This document shows positions 29,160-40,987 of a stretch of DNA of 64,000 bases, piece after piece. Every line of letters starts with the position of its first letter. Position 1 is the stretch's first letter. The DNA is from Dermacentor variabilis (lineage: Eukaryota > Arthropoda > Arachnida > Ixodida > Ixodidae). Made by a program: the position numbers and the translations under genes. The stretch is from assembly GCF_050947875.1 (NCBI RefSeq), contig NC_134569.1:15363631-15427630 (forward strand), read 5' to 3'. The notes under the pieces are model-generated. The model was given only the letters and a program-made list of their open reading frames with translations, made no database searches and was not told the DNA's origin.

Positions 29160-30116
29160 AATAAAGCCGAGTTTTTTGGATGCCTTACTGGTTATGGTAT
29201 TAATGTGGTCGTTCCAAGATAAATCTGAGGATAAATGAACTCCGAGATATTTAAATGTGGATACTTTCTCAACAGGGATTCCCTGAATCATGTAGTGGCT
29301 CAATTCCGGGTTATGTGCTCTCGTGAACGTCATGGCCCTAATTTTAGAAATGTTAATTTCCATTTGCCACTGGCAACACCAAAATGCGAGTTTGTCTAGG
29401 TATACCTGTAATGAGTTCTCGTCTTCGGCATTACTAATTCGTCTGTAGATGATGCAGTCGTCTGAGAATAACCTGATATTAGAAGATAAAGTGTTTCATA
29501 TGTCGTTAATATAGATCAGAAACAATATTGAACCCTGGACCGAACCCTGTAGTACACCAGACTTTACATGCGAAAGTACCCGTTCACGTAGACTGATTGA
29601 CTTCGGTTCGTTAAAAAATTAGCTATCCAATTTATAATCCTACTGTTTATGTTAAGATTTGTTAGCTTCATTAATAAGCGGATGCGGGGAACTTTGTCAA
29701 ATGCTTTTGCAAAATCAATAAATATAGCAGCTATTTTTAGTCCACCATGAACGACTTCGTGCACGGAGCTCAGTTACCAATTCGAATAGTTGAGTTTCAC
29801 AGGAACGACCACGAAGGAAACCATGCTGATTGCTAGAGAAGAAATTGTGATCTGTTAGAAATTTCATGACGGTGGATGATATGATGTGCTCTAGTAATTT
29901 ACAACATATGCTTGTTAGTGAAATGGGCCTGCAGTTTGAGACTAAGGAGTGATCACCAGATTTAAACATGGGAATCACGCGTGCACTCCTCCAGGCGTCA
30001 GGCACGCATCCTGTATCAAGCGACTGTTGAAAAATAGCGACCAAGATACGTGGTATAGATGGTTTTGTAAGCTTTAGCAATTTTGCGCAGATGTCATCTG
30101 GTCCGGGTGCCGAATT
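29160..30116 (-). pseudogene. LINE reverse transcriptase, frameshifted
   Basis: Pieces in order: 30,080-29,715 (IFQQSLDTGCVPDAWR, RPISLTSICCKLLEHI, NQHGFLRGRSCETQLFELV), then 29,764-29,564 (motif A AAIFIDFAKAFDKVPR, FLTNRSQSVYVNG), a broken stretch carrying motif C as LFSDDCIIY (A replaced by S, both Asp kept) near 29,450, and 29,363-29,160 (FKYLGVHLSSDLSWNDHI). A frameshift lies at about 29,750 and another between 29,560 and 29,450. The frames are too broken to give a full-length product. Confidence 0.8.
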
Positions 30117-30134
30117 AACTCCGGGTGCCGAATT

Positions 30135-30501
30135 CGGACACTTACTGTCTTAGCAGCAGCCGCATTCCATCAAAGAGATGCTGCTTTGTTGCACTGAAGT
30201 ATGTTAACAGTAGAAGACTAAAAAAGAAAAGTTTAGCACATACACACACACAAAAGAAAAAGAAAGAAGAGGCGAGCTCAAGAAGACAACACGAGCACTA
30301 TATATCGCCTGCGTCGTTTTCTTAACAATGTCACCCGTCCCTTCTTTTATGGTGCAAATGTCTTTTTTTTATATTCATGGATTGCCATCTTCTGCAAAGA
30401 TGCAACGTGTTAGGTAAATTGGCCACTCGTTACGTATACGCGCCGAGCTCCGACGGAAGAGTGGGCGTTTGCAGTGCAAGTGCTTGCGATGTCGGACAGG
30501 A
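30135..30501. other. anonymous sequence
   Basis: No gene or classified repeat; a short acacac tract at 30,240-30,253. Confidence 0.45.
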
Positions 30502-30866
30502 CATGGCATGACAAGAAATTTATTTGATCCTGAGGGACTGAGATCTCGGGGAGCCAAAGCCGAAGGCTCCCAAAGATCAAATCGGTGGCTCCGCCCACGA
30601 TGGGACCGGGAGATGAAGTCCCGCCACAATGTCGTGGGCCCTCTGGACAGCCTGGAGTTGAATGTGGAGATTGCTGCTCTTGAGGGATTCCTGCCATTGT
30701 TCTTTCGTGATGGGTGGAGAGGCATTAAGGGCTGGGCACAGCCAGAGCATGTGTTCAAAAGAGCATGAGTCATGACCACATTTGGGGCACGACTGTGAGT
30801 AGTCAGGATCTATCCTGTTAAGGGACAGCGCAGTGGGATTCGAACCTCAGGCTAGCACCCTCAGAC
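30502..30866 (-). mobile_element. I-clade-like LINE 3' fragment
   Basis: The minus strand encodes the C-terminal zinc knuckle of a LINE, a TGA stop (30,577-30,579) and a short 3' untranslated part with AATAAA about 50 bp further on. It is related to the C terminus of the element at 36.5-38.7 kb, with shared HMLW-CP and LQ/LLAVQRA segments. Everything upstream is missing, in keeping with 5' truncation. Confidence 0.75.
30577..30866 (-). pseudogene. LINE ORF2 C-terminus with CCHC knuckle
   Basis: The translation from about 30,804 reads SCPKCGHDSCSFEHMLWLCP, followed by ALNASPP and LQAVQRAHDIVAGLHLPVPSW, ending PPI-stop. This is a CX2C-X9-H-X5-C metal-binding knuckle. An in-frame stop lies upstream (about 30,850, after VLA). 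The homologous segment in the plus-strand element at 38.4-38.6 kb reads CPDCGTEFSSLNHMLWQCP. Function in the parent element is probably RNA or DNA binding; here it is a relic. Confidence 0.75.
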
Positions 30867-31185
30867 TTCTGTAAACATGTCGGACAGGAGAGCGCCATCA
30901 GATTGCGGATTTTTTTAGAACCTGCAACACTGAAAACACACGCGAAGTATACTCAAGGAAGCGAAGGCAGGAACAAAGCGTAGACGAAAGGTGAGTCAAC
31001 TACAGGGACAGCAGTGTCGGTTGCGCGAGCGCGAAACGGAAACCTTCCTGCGGCCAGCGAGGGCGACGAGCACTTGTTACGTCGTGCACACGAAATCGCT
31101 ACACAGGGAAGCGTGCTACACGAAGCGGCGCGCACGAGAGGGCACAATTAGCTCGGAACCGCCTCTTCGGAGGATCGGCCACTCA

Positions 31186-31476
31186 TTAACGCGCCGCTGG
31201 TGACGAGGTCGGTGCAAACGGGCAACGCGGTGGCGAGTCCAGGCGCCTTTCATAAATCACGGCCCTGCCCTTGAGGGGCGATCCGTTTTTCTCGAGAACG
31301 GCCACGTCGACCCGAGTGCGGCCGGGTACCGCCTTCCGTGTCCGGTGCACGGCGTCCTGCACGAGGAAGGCGCAAGAGGACCGCGGCGCGTCGTCAAAGC
31401 GTCGTGCCACTCCCCGGCGCCTTCGTGGCCTCGACCACTGGCAGAAAGCGCGCTGGTCCAGTATCAGTACGCGCAT
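31186..31476 (-). CDS. possible host coding exon, unidentified
   Basis: A 96-codon open frame on the minus strand has high third-position G/C and non-repetitive, protein-like composition (CAFLVQDAVHRTRKAVPGR, DVAVLEKNGSPLKGRAVIYE). The surrounding DNA at 30.9-31.5 kb is also GC-rich, so the open frame may be partly compositional. I do not recognise the family, and I could not establish splice sites with confidence. It is the only stretch in the window that looks like a host exon rather than a transposon relic. It ends just before a (TAA)n tract. Alternatives: chance frame, or the edge of an unrecognised repeat. Confidence 0.3.
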   Translation of the reverse strand: MRVLILDQRAFCQWSRPRRRRGVARRFDDAPRSSCAFLVQDAVHRTRKAVPGRTRVDVAVLEKNGSPLKGRAVIYERRLDSPPRCPFAPTSSPAAR

Positions 31477-31498
31477 CGACGCACCTAGTCACTGTCAT

Positions 31499-31964
<466 letters not shown>

Positions 31965-33735
31965 ATATTAAAATTAGGCATGAAGATATCCAGGTGTACT
32001 CTGAAAGGGTGTTATACGTCGCCTGCACTCTAGATAGAGGGTCACAAAAATCTGAAGGCTGATAGGCGCGCTGTTTCCTTGTGCCTTTCTGCGAAATGTA
32101 AAAGCGCACATTAGAATGCAAGTGCAAGCAGTAGATTTTTCCATGTATTGACTTGTGAAGAAAAATAACGTCCGATTTGTTGCGTCTACAGGTGAGGGTG
32201 GGTAACGTGAGTGTCTGTGTTTGCTGTGTGGAGATGGAAGGCTTTTGACAGAATCGATGTTTAAATACAGATGCGAACTTTTTTGCACACTTTCGAGAAG
32301 TTCACAATTTCACCTACAAGTGCCGCCTCAGATGGTGGAGGCGTACTGGAAGGCATCCGCTGTTATATAATGCTACAAATGGCCCAAGTCCTTTGAAGTC
32401 TCTCGTCACCCGACATACTGGGCCGAGAGTTCGAAGTGCACGCTTCCTCGTCTGCGGAGCGTGCACGGGCGAGACATTCGGAGAACTATCGAAGGGCACA
32501 CCAAGGTCCTTCGTTCCCTGAGCTCTTGGCAAGAGCAAGTTTTCAACGCTATAGCGAAATAAAGCGCTGTTAGTCTTCCGCGTGAAGCTTACAATTTTCG
32601 TTTTGATGCATTTATGACGCCCTTGTTTCCAGCGCACCAGGACGCAAAATTCGCAATGTTCTTCTGAAGAGCGGCGCAATCATTAACATTTTTTACCGCT
32701 TTGAAAATTTTCGCGTCATCACCATGTAACAAAATTGAAGAGTTTTGAATGACTCTCGAAACGTCGTTAATAAACAGCGAGAAAAGAAGAGGGCCCAGGG
32801 CAGACCCTTGAGGAACTCCACTTGTAACCGCATTAAGTTCTGACGACTTACCATTTACGCTAACGTAGTAGTAATGGTCGCGTAGGTAGCTCCTTATTAG
32901 TGCTGGGACATACAGGTGCAGATCAAGTTGTGTCAACTTTTGAAGGAGTATTTTGTAGCATGCGACATCAAATGCCTTAATGAGGTCAAAATAAATGACA
33001 TCCAACTGTCTTTTCTTATATACACTGCTTGAAAGGCATGCACCATGAAGCTAACGCGGTTGGTAGTTGTGGAGCGTCCCGATATGAATTCATGCTGCTG
33101 AGGAATGATAGCATTTTTGATAGAGGATGAAATTTTTGAGTAAAGGGTTGACTCGAATAATTTAGATGCTGCGCATAGGAGAGAAGTACGCCTGTAGTTA
33201 CTCGCAGCAGTTTTTACCCCTGTCTTTAAGACGGGAAGGGCCCGTGCTCTTTTCCAAGCCTTTGGGAATGTTTTCGTCTTTAAAGCAGAATTAAAAATAC
33301 AAGTAAGTACCCGTACGTCTTAATCAAAGCAGGTGGAATGTCATCAGGACCACAAGAAAAAGACGGTTTAAAGCCTTTGATGCTCCTAAAGACAAGTTTC
33401 TCTGAGATCGATAGACATGAATCCAGGGACTCAGGGTGATTGGAAAGGTCATTACCTTCATCACTCTACCCTTCACCGTACACAGACCCGAAGTGTAGGG
33501 CAAAGGCGCCCGCGACATCTGGGACAGCTTAGCTGTCGCCACTAAGTAGAGAGATATCTTGTTTCGTATTGTTGGATGACTGTTCACGAACGTGTCTCCA
33601 AAGATACTTTGAATTTTTAGAAGTGCTAGCTTCCACATGTGCTATATAGATAAAATGATCACGCTTGTAAAGACGTTTTAAGAGTGTCCTGTACACTTTG
33701 AAATCTATATAAAACAACAACAACAACAACAACAA
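31965..33735 (-). mobile_element. Jockey/CR1-like LINE, decayed, 5'-truncated
   Basis: Coding remnants on the minus strand run from the EN-RT linker (33,735 downwards: HVEASTSKNSKYLWRHV, then CGPDDIPPA) through reverse transcriptase to the C-terminal region (32,314). The 3' boundary near 31,965 is approximate. An (AAC)n run at 33,713-33,735 abuts the 5' end. Its motif style (YYYVSVNGKSSELNAVTSGVP) differs from the elements at 22.8, 28.2 and 46.7 kb, so it is a separate family. Confidence 0.75.
32589..33005 (-). pseudogene. LINE reverse transcriptase, palm remnant
   Basis: This 138-codon frame shows motif A DVIYFDLIKAFDVACYK (Asp kept), YVSVNGKSSELNAVTSG, motif B GVPQGSALGPLLFSLFIND, and motif C as LLHGDDAKIF (HGDD in place of YADD, both Asp kept). 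A second frame (32,679-32,314) continues with KIVSFTRKTNS, KDLGVPFDSS and FVALYNSGCLPV, the thumb region. The upstream RT motifs are in broken frames between 33,010 and 33,320. Stops and frameshifts make it non-functional. Confidence 0.8.
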
Positions 33736-35943
33736 GAACCACCACCATCACCGTCATCGTGACGATGGAGACTATACTCTCCATGCAGTGGTCTCCGATG
33801 ACTTCCGTCCTGCGTCATCCGAGTTCGTTACCGTTATGCGTCAACAAACTTCCTTATTCCTCATGGCACCGCCTGATATTTGGTCGTACTCGACTTCCTT
33901 TGCCTTCGTTCTTCGCGCTAAAGAAGCCCAGATAGTCGGAATTATTTCGGAGCCCCTCCACTAAACGGCGGGCCTCGTAGCCCGCCTTGCAGCGTCGCGA
34001 CGCTGTATGCTCCACAATCTCCACCGGAATGCTATCAAGCCTTTCGCTGTAATCAAGGCTGCCGCATTCGTTTATCTGTTAACGTTCAGCACGTCGTTTT
34101 CCTTTCTATACACTGTATAAGGAGCATAGAAGAAGGAGGAGGAGGAGGAGGAGGAGGAGGAGGAGGGGATGTCAACGAGACGCCCGTCCGATTTGCTACC
34201 CCACGCGGGGGAATGGCTACGGAACATATGCGAGGCATTTTGCCAAGGCAGTGGACGCGAGTGGTCACTTGAACACGCGACCACGACAAGTTGCGAAGAC
34301 TTCCTTTTCATCCTCGATACGCTTACCGGCTTGCTTTCCGCGAGGTTGCGGCTAGTCGTGCAACAGAGAGTTACATGCGTGACAAGCGTTCGGCGTGCCC
34401 CGGCACAGCATGGCACGAGACGCCGCGCACATCCGAGGCGTTTCCTATATTATTTTCATTTCTGCCTGGGCGTGGTTTATTCGTCATGCGGTTGCCCATC
34501 GCGAAGCTGCGTCTGGCCTTATGGTCAGCTGATCGTGGCCAGTGCATAAGATTCCTTGCAAATGGATATTAGGTAGCTTGATTTTTAATTTGCGAGATCG
34601 GTCATTGACCAGATTTGACGTCCCAGAGTAACTGAATTGGCTTTGTGAGACGCCGGAGCGCCTGGATCAGACGTGATTACACGTGCGGTCCGTATAGCGG
34701 CGCCTACTAAATCTGAGTTTAGGTTCATATAACTTGTGTCTCGTATTCCAATAAAAATTTGGTTCTAGCTTGTGGAAACTGTAGAATTTGCTGTATAACT
34801 GACAAAATATCTTTGAATATTTGCACCCATGTCATCATCGTAGCGAATGGCGCCGCACCGAAACCCACCCGTCTGTGTGCGTTCGCAATGATTGCCTGTA
34901 AAGCTCGCAGCGCGAAGAACCTCGCAAAGTTTTCGACTCGTACACCTACCGCAGTAAAACATAAGAGATATAGACTGCGTCCTAACCAAAGTTTTCTTTA
35001 ACTACTTGGGACGTTACCTGTGGTTATTGAGCACGTGGCTGCCCCGCCAAAGCGTTCCTGGTTTTCTCAGTCTCAGATGTGCACGAGGGAAATGGTATTC
35101 GCATTTTCATTTGCGTGGTGAAAAAAGTGGTATATCTGCCTTCTGTTGGTTAACTACTCTCCTCGTTTACAGTGCCAACGCCGACAATGTTTCCTGTCTG
35201 AAAGCCAGTACCTGTCAACTCCAGGTAATCTTTCCCTTATCTAGGGACTTAAAACCTTGTTTGGGAAAGCAGGGAAATTTGGCCACTATAGGGAACTTCG
35301 CACTAGGACATTGAAAGGTTGAAAGTCCTGACGCGTTGGTCAATTAGCATAGGAAGTACTACTTTCGATCGTACTGTCGCGCAGTGAACGCATTCTCGCC
35401 AAGTGAGCGACATACAGTGTGAATGCCCTGGGGCTTTAACGAAGTACTGCTACTGCGATTTTGCCGTTCGTACTTCTCGCTACGCTGTCGATGTTGTGCG
35501 CTTGGAATATAATATTGATCTACTCGTGTAACAGAAAAGCAGCACGCGCATTTCTGAGCGTAAGGGGGACGGGCGCATAGGCTCGCTCCGAGCTCGACAA
35601 TGCGGTCGTGGCGCCAAGCAGCCAACTGTAGACTCGTGCATTAACGTTTACCGGGAATCGCCCGTCGGCAGAGAAACCTCGGACAAGCACTCATTTGTTT
35701 GGGTGAATTTTGTTTGGAGGTAAGATAAAAATTGGCCGCGTGTGTGTGCGCTTCGCTGCATGCAAAGGACATGTAAGCGCGTAGGTGTGGTGGTGTTACT
35801 CCAGTGCATGGCATGCAGAAAAAAAAAAGACAAGAAAGATTTTCACTCATTTTCCATTCGCGTCTTGAAGGGTATCAGCCTTCTGACTGCGCATGGGTGG
35901 CCCTCCGCTCCCTGGAGTACCTTTCATTAAAATTCATTTTTAA
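33736..35943. other. anonymous sequence with small repeats
   Basis: A degenerate SINE-like scrap lies at about 33,915-33,975 (aagaagccca...tttcggagcccctccac...cggcgggcctc), loosely like the Ruka body. An (AGG)n tract is at 34,134-34,168. A 126-codon plus frame at 34,169-34,549 has no recognised domain. No gene supported. Confidence 0.45.
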
Positions 35944-36391
35944 GTGAGGGTCGGGCCTGTCCATTCCATTTCTCCTTTTCACAGCAACATTGTCTATTGC
36001 ATCTCATCGTGGGGAAACACGCACTTTACTCATTTATCCACCATTCAGCATCTCCAGAATCAAGCAATAAGAATAGCAGCTTTCAGCAGCTACATGTCCA
36101 ATGCGTCCTCCTTGCTCTACTCACATGGTATTTTATCGGATCAAAAACTAAAGAGTTACTTTATCGGCATTCTGATATATAAATATGTGAATGGAAAGCT
36201 TACAATTCCTTTACTACACTCTAATCTCTACATCTACTCGCTTTACAAAATTAAATAACTTTTTCTTACCTAAACCCAGGACTAAATATGGCAAGTCTAC
36301 AGCTAACTTCTCATCAGTATCATTTTGTAATTCTTTGCTAGTAGCTATAAGGAAGAAACCCTTTGAAATGTCTAAGATTAAAAAGGCGTAG
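35944..36391 (+). pseudogene. LINE ORF2 C-terminal fragment
   Basis: The plus frame 35,944-36,258 contains SNIVYCISSWGNTHFTHL, LQNQAIRIAAFSSYMSNA, LLYSHGILSDQKLKSY and GILIYKYVNG, the typical C-terminal third of a Jockey/CR1-type ORF2 protein. It shifts at about 36,240 into the frame 36,191-36,391 (FFLPKPRTKYGKSTANFSSVSFCNSL). Reverse transcriptase motifs are absent. It lies directly upstream of, and in the same orientation as, the I-clade element. Confidence 0.7.
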
Positions 36392-36573
36392 CGCTCATAC
36401 TTGCAAAACTCATAAACGCTTCGATAATAATATCTTGACTCTTGAATACCGCCCTATTTCCGCTCAACGACACTGCAAGGGGCACACTGTTTTGAGACTA
36501 CTACAATCGGTAAAAGAAGTCAAGCGCCCAACTTCCTTACCTTTCTAATAAGGTTACGTGCAATCTTGATGCG

Positions 36574-37220
36574 GTGCATAACAGGATATCGAGACATATT
36601 GAGCGCAAGGAACTATTCCCCTACAATATGGTTGGTTTCAGGCCCTTGCTCTCAACGCAGGATGTCATGCTCCTGCTCAAAACACAGATAATCGACTCTC
36701 AAAGCAAACATTTCAAAGGGGCCCTCGCACTGGATCTATCCAAGGCATTCGATACAATTGCACATGACTATATCCTTCAGGAGATAACGGCCTTGAACTT
36801 AGGAGTTCAATCTTCTCCTTGGTTGCATCCTTCCTCGAGAGCAGGACGGCGGCCATAAAGTTGAGGCAATCAGTCTCGGTATATCTCACACTCGGAAGAA
36901 GGGGTACTCCCCAAGGGACAGTTATCTCACCCCTTCTGTTTAATATAGCAATGCGCAAGTTGTCGGAAAGCCTTGCAGCAATTCCTTACGTAAGTCATGC
37001 ATTATATGCTGACGATATTACAATCTGGTTTCCTGGAGGATCGGAGGCTACGGTGGAACAAGCTCTACAGGAGGCTCTGGATGTTACAGAGTCTTTCTTG
37101 AAAGGTACGGGACTGGCACTCTCGCCTGGAAAGTCGGAACTCCTGCTGTACAGACAGGCTAGACGAGGTGCTAGGGGACTCACCCCACTCGATCAGGTGC
37201 CCATTAGCGTTCGTACCTGA
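36574..37220 (+). pseudogene. I-clade LINE reverse transcriptase, frameshifted
   Basis: The frame 36,574-36,858 holds HNRISRHIERKELFPYNMVG and motif A ALALDLSKAFDTIAHDYI; the frame 36,819-37,220 holds FLESRTAAIKLRQ, motif B RRGTPQGTVISPLLFNIAM and motif C ALYADDITIWFPGG. Motifs A and C keep all catalytic Asp residues, so the damage is mainly the frameshift at about 36,820-36,858 and the missing N-terminal part. Upstream traces (RPTSLTF at about 36,520) are out of frame. Confidence 0.85.
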
Positions 37221-37352
37221 GATGGGCACACCATCCCGAGAGTAGACTCTATCAAAATACTAGGGCTTTCAATAAACTCAAAGGTATGCAACGCTAAGAC
37301 TATAGCCCAACTCACCACGAAAACTAAAAACATTATTAGATTAATTACGAGA

Positions 37353-38627
37353 GTGTCCAACAAGAAAGGTGGCATAGGCGAGGATATACTCCTTAGGGCT
37401 CACCATGCTTTCCTCATCAGCCATGTCATTTACATAGTCGCGGCCCTCAATTGGACGAAAACAGAAATGGATAAATTAGACACGCTTATGCGCAAAAGTA
37501 TCAAAAGGGTGATCGGCGTGCCAATCACGGCTAGCACAGAGAAACTCGTGACATTGGGAGTACACAACACAACTTCGGAATTAATAGAAGCACAAAGATC
37601 AGCACAAATTATTAGATTATCAAACTTCAAAGCAGGCAGAAGACTTCTGGATGCGGCAGGCCTCCGTCCTAGCTTCAATCAGGGAAATATCACGCAACTT
37701 GATATTCAGACAAGGAACTCCTTTATTGTAGACCCTTTTCCAAGAAATGTCCACCCCCAACACAATAAAGGTCGAAGGTTAGCGAGGGCTAGAAATTTCT
37801 TAAAGAACATATCCGGAACGGAGACCTTTGTTGACGCGGCGCGACACGCCAGTGCCAACAAGTTCTCCGTAGCCATAGTCAATGACAGGGGAGAACTCCT
37901 CTCGGCAGCCTCGCTGAAAACCTCCTCGGTCGATGTAGCGGAACAGGCTGCTATAGCTCTCGGATTACTGGACTCAAAACGCACTACGGTGTACACGGAC
38001 TCCCGAGCAGCCGTTAGAGCGTTCGCATCGGGATTGATAGCCAAAAAAGCAGTCAGGATTCTAAACGGCAAACAGCCCTCTGACATTGTTCCCCACATAG
38101 TCTGGTTCCCAGCTCACATGGGACCAGACGTATTACCGGGTCACCTGAACCCCAATGAGATAGCCCACGACCGTGCGCGAGGTTTCGTATGCCGCGACGG
38201 GATGGTGTCTCGGGTGAGTTCGGGAGAGCTCGTCTACAGTGATCCACTGGTTACTTTTAATGAAATCACCTCTCATTACAGAGGGAATAGGCAGAGTTTT
38301 CCTTTCCCCCATCATAAGCTCAACAGGCCACAAGCTAGCACGCTTCGCATGCTCCAGACGGGGTCCTACCCCTCTAGGGGCTTTTTGAACATCCTCCACC
38401 CGGATATCGATCCACTCTGCCCAGATTGTGGCACTGAATTTAGCTCATTAAATCACATGCTCTGGCAGTGCCCTGTGTTACAGGATTTTAATACAGAAGA
38501 AGACTGGACGAAGGCCATCACAGACCCGAGACAGGACGTCCAGCTCCTGGCTGTCCAGAGGGCCCGTGAACGAGCGGAGAGGCATGGCCTCTCTGTTCCG
38601 ACATGGGACTACCCAACGGCTGGGTAG
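37353..38627 (+). CDS. I-clade LINE ORF2 C-terminal half: RNase H and zinc knuckle
   Basis: A 424-codon open frame. Residues 1-160 are the RT connection region. RNase H follows, at about 160-285: TFVDAARHASANKFSVAIV, DVAEQAAIALGLL, TVYTDSRAAVRAFASG and NEIAHDRARGF supply the first Asp, the Glu and the second Asp; the fourth acidic position appears as His (IAH). A CCHC knuckle (CPDCGTEFSSLNHMLWQCP) is near residues 355-375. RNase H removes the RNA strand after first-strand synthesis. The ATG is only the first in the open frame; the real protein began far upstream. The frame is intact over 1.27 kb, which suggests a fairly recent insertion. Confidence 0.8.
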   Translation: MSNKKGGIGEDILLRAHHAFLISHVIYIVAALNWTKTEMDKLDTLMRKSIKRVIGVPITASTEKLVTLGVHNTTSELIEAQRSAQIIRLSNFKAGRRLLDAAGLRPSFNQGNITQLDIQTRNSFIVDPFPRNVHPQHNKGRRLARARNFLKNISGTETFVDAARHASANKFSVAIVNDRGELLSAASLKTSSVDVAEQAAIALGLLDSKRTTVYTDSRAAVRAFASGLIAKKAVRILNGKQPSDIVPHIVWFPAHMGPDVLPGHLNPNEIAHDRARGFVCRDGMVSRVSSGELVYSDPLVTFNEITSHYRGNRQSFPFPHHKLNRPQASTLRMLQTGSYPSRGFLNILHPDIDPLCPDCGTEFSSLNHMLWQCPVLQDFNTEEDWTKAITDPRQDVQLLAVQRARERAERHGLSVPTWDYPTAG

Positions 38628-38692
38628 GGACCTGCAGGCCCCCGCTTAGCTCCTCAGGACCCCAATAAAGTCGTTTGCTGCTGCTGCTGCTG

Positions 38693-40481
38693 ATACCTTG
38701 CTCTATACGTGCAAACAAGTTTGGGCAAAATCAAAGTATAAATGTACTGACATTTTAGGTGAATATAAGGGGCTTCAAACAGGACGCTGCGTTGTTAGCA
38801 CAACTTGCACGACATATCATTTTAACTTGAGTCCAGGGACTTCGTTATTCGAATAATTTAAAACGAGTTTAGAAATAAACCTAAGCTGCCAAACTTGCAC
38901 TTTATCTGCATTACACAAACAAAATAACTGAGCTTTAGATAACTCATATTGACAAACTGAACAAACACATTTTGCGCCTGTTTTTTTATTGAAGCTTAGG
39001 GTAAAGCTTGCTCCAGGAGGTTAGCAGCACTGCTGAAGAGTTGGGGGTTTGACGATGGGTGTGCCAGTTATCCACGTCTACTCGTAGTCCGAGGCATAGC
39101 ATTTGGCGGCAACTGCGCAGGCGCACCTCGACCCCCCCCCCCCTCCTCCCGCTGCCTCTTCGTCACGGCTGGGGTTTCCCCCCTGGGTGGCACCTTGCGG
39201 GATTCTGGCGCCGTTGATATATGCTACACCTCCCGCACGGAGGTAAGCGCATTACTGTTGCTTGCCCACGTAAATTTTTTCCATTCCTCGTGCATTCTTA
39301 GTTCAACCCACAGCGAACTATCTCTGTGATGCGCTATTTCACAACCGACAGAAGCCAGGCCGACGTCGCAGCCGACAGATGACCGTTTGTCGAATTGTAG
39401 CTGTCAGCCACGGCGGAAAACCTCCCTACCCCTCGTCAGTCGAACCGTAGAGGACACAGTGAGAACCGATTCCGGTGGGCGCTGCCTCCAGGATTTGCGC
39501 GGTACGTATATGGGCTTCCCGGACCTTCAAATAAGTGGCCGAGAACCACGGAAAAGACTTCGGGGGTATCATTAAAACACGCGTGGGAAGCAAAAGAAAA
39601 AAAAAAGAATCAATTTTTTACGAGCAACTGGTCTGTGTCAAAAAAGCAGCAAGCACGAAAATAGCAGCGTGTTAAGACAACGACGCAAGGACGAAAGACA
39701 CACATCAGTGTCACGCTGGTTCCTTGTCTCCATGCGAAGCTGCATTTATGACGGCGCGCGAATAGTCAGCCCAGCAACAACTTTGGGGCACACGCATACA
39801 CGCGCCGCCTGTGCCTCGAAATACGCGGGCCGAGGTGTGTGCACACGCTGGCACGCTACAGCGGAGCTCGTGCGCATTGCAGCAGTCGTGCACGGGACCC
39901 GTCCTGCTGTCCCACTGTCAAAGCTAATAGAAGTTGATTCGGCGAAGAGTCGCCCGGATGGGCCCCGCCTTCAGAGATACGACTGAAGCTCGCGGAGACG
40001 TGCATCCTGCTCTTCCTCTGCGTGTTTAGGATTTTTATTGTTTCTGGGTAAAGCGCCCCGTCATGCTGCCTGGGCGCTGATTGCACAACGGTCTTGTGTC
40101 CGCTCGTTTTGTACGACTCGGTAATCGCTAGTAACTGGCGGTGCCGGGTAGCGCTACATTACCGTTGTTTTTTCCTGCTGTCCCACTTCCGACTAACGAC
40201 TCACGGCAACGCGCATCAGAATGGAGGAGCGAACGACAAAGTTTACCTTATTCCTTCAATTCAATCGAAACTTGGCGATAGTACTTCTGATAATTCGCGA
40301 ATCACGCCCCATATGGTAGGCAACGACCACTGAAAAATAAGTAAAATGACATTAAAAGGAAATGTACCTTTCGTAGTCATACGCGATACTGAATTATTTG
40401 TCCTCTGCCCTCGACAGAACGGCGAATGTAGTTGTCGCGCCATTCAGGTCTTACTTGAATTTTCGAAGATCATGGGGCTGT
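38693..40481. other. anonymous sequence, no gene recognised
   Basis: Short frames only (up to 105 codons). Poly-C at 39,133-39,142. No repeat family assigned. Confidence 0.5.
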
Positions 40482-40637
40482 ACTCAATTAAATCAAATCA
40501 AATCAAATTTATTTCATATCCATACATGATGTAAGCGGCAAAGACAAGAAGCCAAAATCAATTCGGTCTGACAAGGGTTAAAGGAAGAATTACAACAGCA
40601 ATCGGACATTGTTAGGCAGCATTATACAATGGCAAGA
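40482..40637 (-). repeat. short LINE 3'-end fragment
   Basis: The segment at about 40,598-40,634 (caatcggacattgttaggcagcat...ggcaagaaat) matches the 3' untranslated part of the LINE at 43.6-46.7 kb (caatcggacattgttacgtagcat...gacaagagag at about 43,714). A (caaat)n-like run at 40,487-40,508 forms the tail on the minus strand. Only the 3' end is present. Confidence 0.55.
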
Positions 40638-40987
40638 AATACGAATACAAATACAAATACCTTTATTTCAACATCAGGGATGTTAGGGGTGCACCCAAAA
40701 AGCCTATGACTGGCTTGACAGAGGGGCGCACCCCCGTACGTAAGAACCGGCAGCAACAGAACACGGACAGAACAACAATAATAAAAAAAGACTACAGTGC
40801 ATAGGTAAACATATTCAATAAATATTAGTGAACATCCTCTTGCAATAACAAATAAATGAAGGCGGCAGAATTAACACGAAACGCTCAGGAACACTAAAGA
40901 ATGCAAAACGAAGAATAACAATAGGAGAAGAAAAAAAGAGGAAGGAGGCGCAAACTTGCAGTAAAAAACACCCGTATCGTTAGGTTT

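Larger units (their letters stand above)
28245..30116 (-). mobile_element. CR1/Jockey-like LINE, 5'-truncated, split by a SINE
   Basis: On the minus strand the element starts inside the EN-RT linker at 30,116 (PGPDDICAKLL) and ends in an AATAAATAAATAAAA-like tail at 28,245. A Ruka-type SINE interrupts it at 28,905-29,134. Its 3' untranslated segment (aatgcccgaatgggccc...) closely parallels that of the element at 46.7 kb (aatgcccaagctgggcc...), so the two belong to one family. At the 5' junction a perfect 15-bp direct repeat, tccgggtgccgaatt, occurs at 30,102-30,116 and 30,120-30,134. Confidence 0.85.
36500..38692 (+). mobile_element. I-clade-like LINE with RNase H, 5'-truncated
   Basis: Plus-strand element with RT, RNase H and CCHC knuckle in order, an AATAAA at 38,664-38,669 and a (GCT)n tail ending at about 38,692. 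Encoding an RNase H after the RT is a feature of the I group and a few related clades. The endonuclease and ORF1 are missing. It is broken by a frameshift within RT (about 36,820) and one between RT and the RNase H frame (about 37,220-37,350). Its C terminus is related to the fragment at 30.5-30.9 kb. Confidence 0.85.

Noticed and set aside
33915..33975. Fourth Ruka SINE copy
   Set aside because: Only a short, degenerate resemblance to the SINE body with no head and no target duplication.
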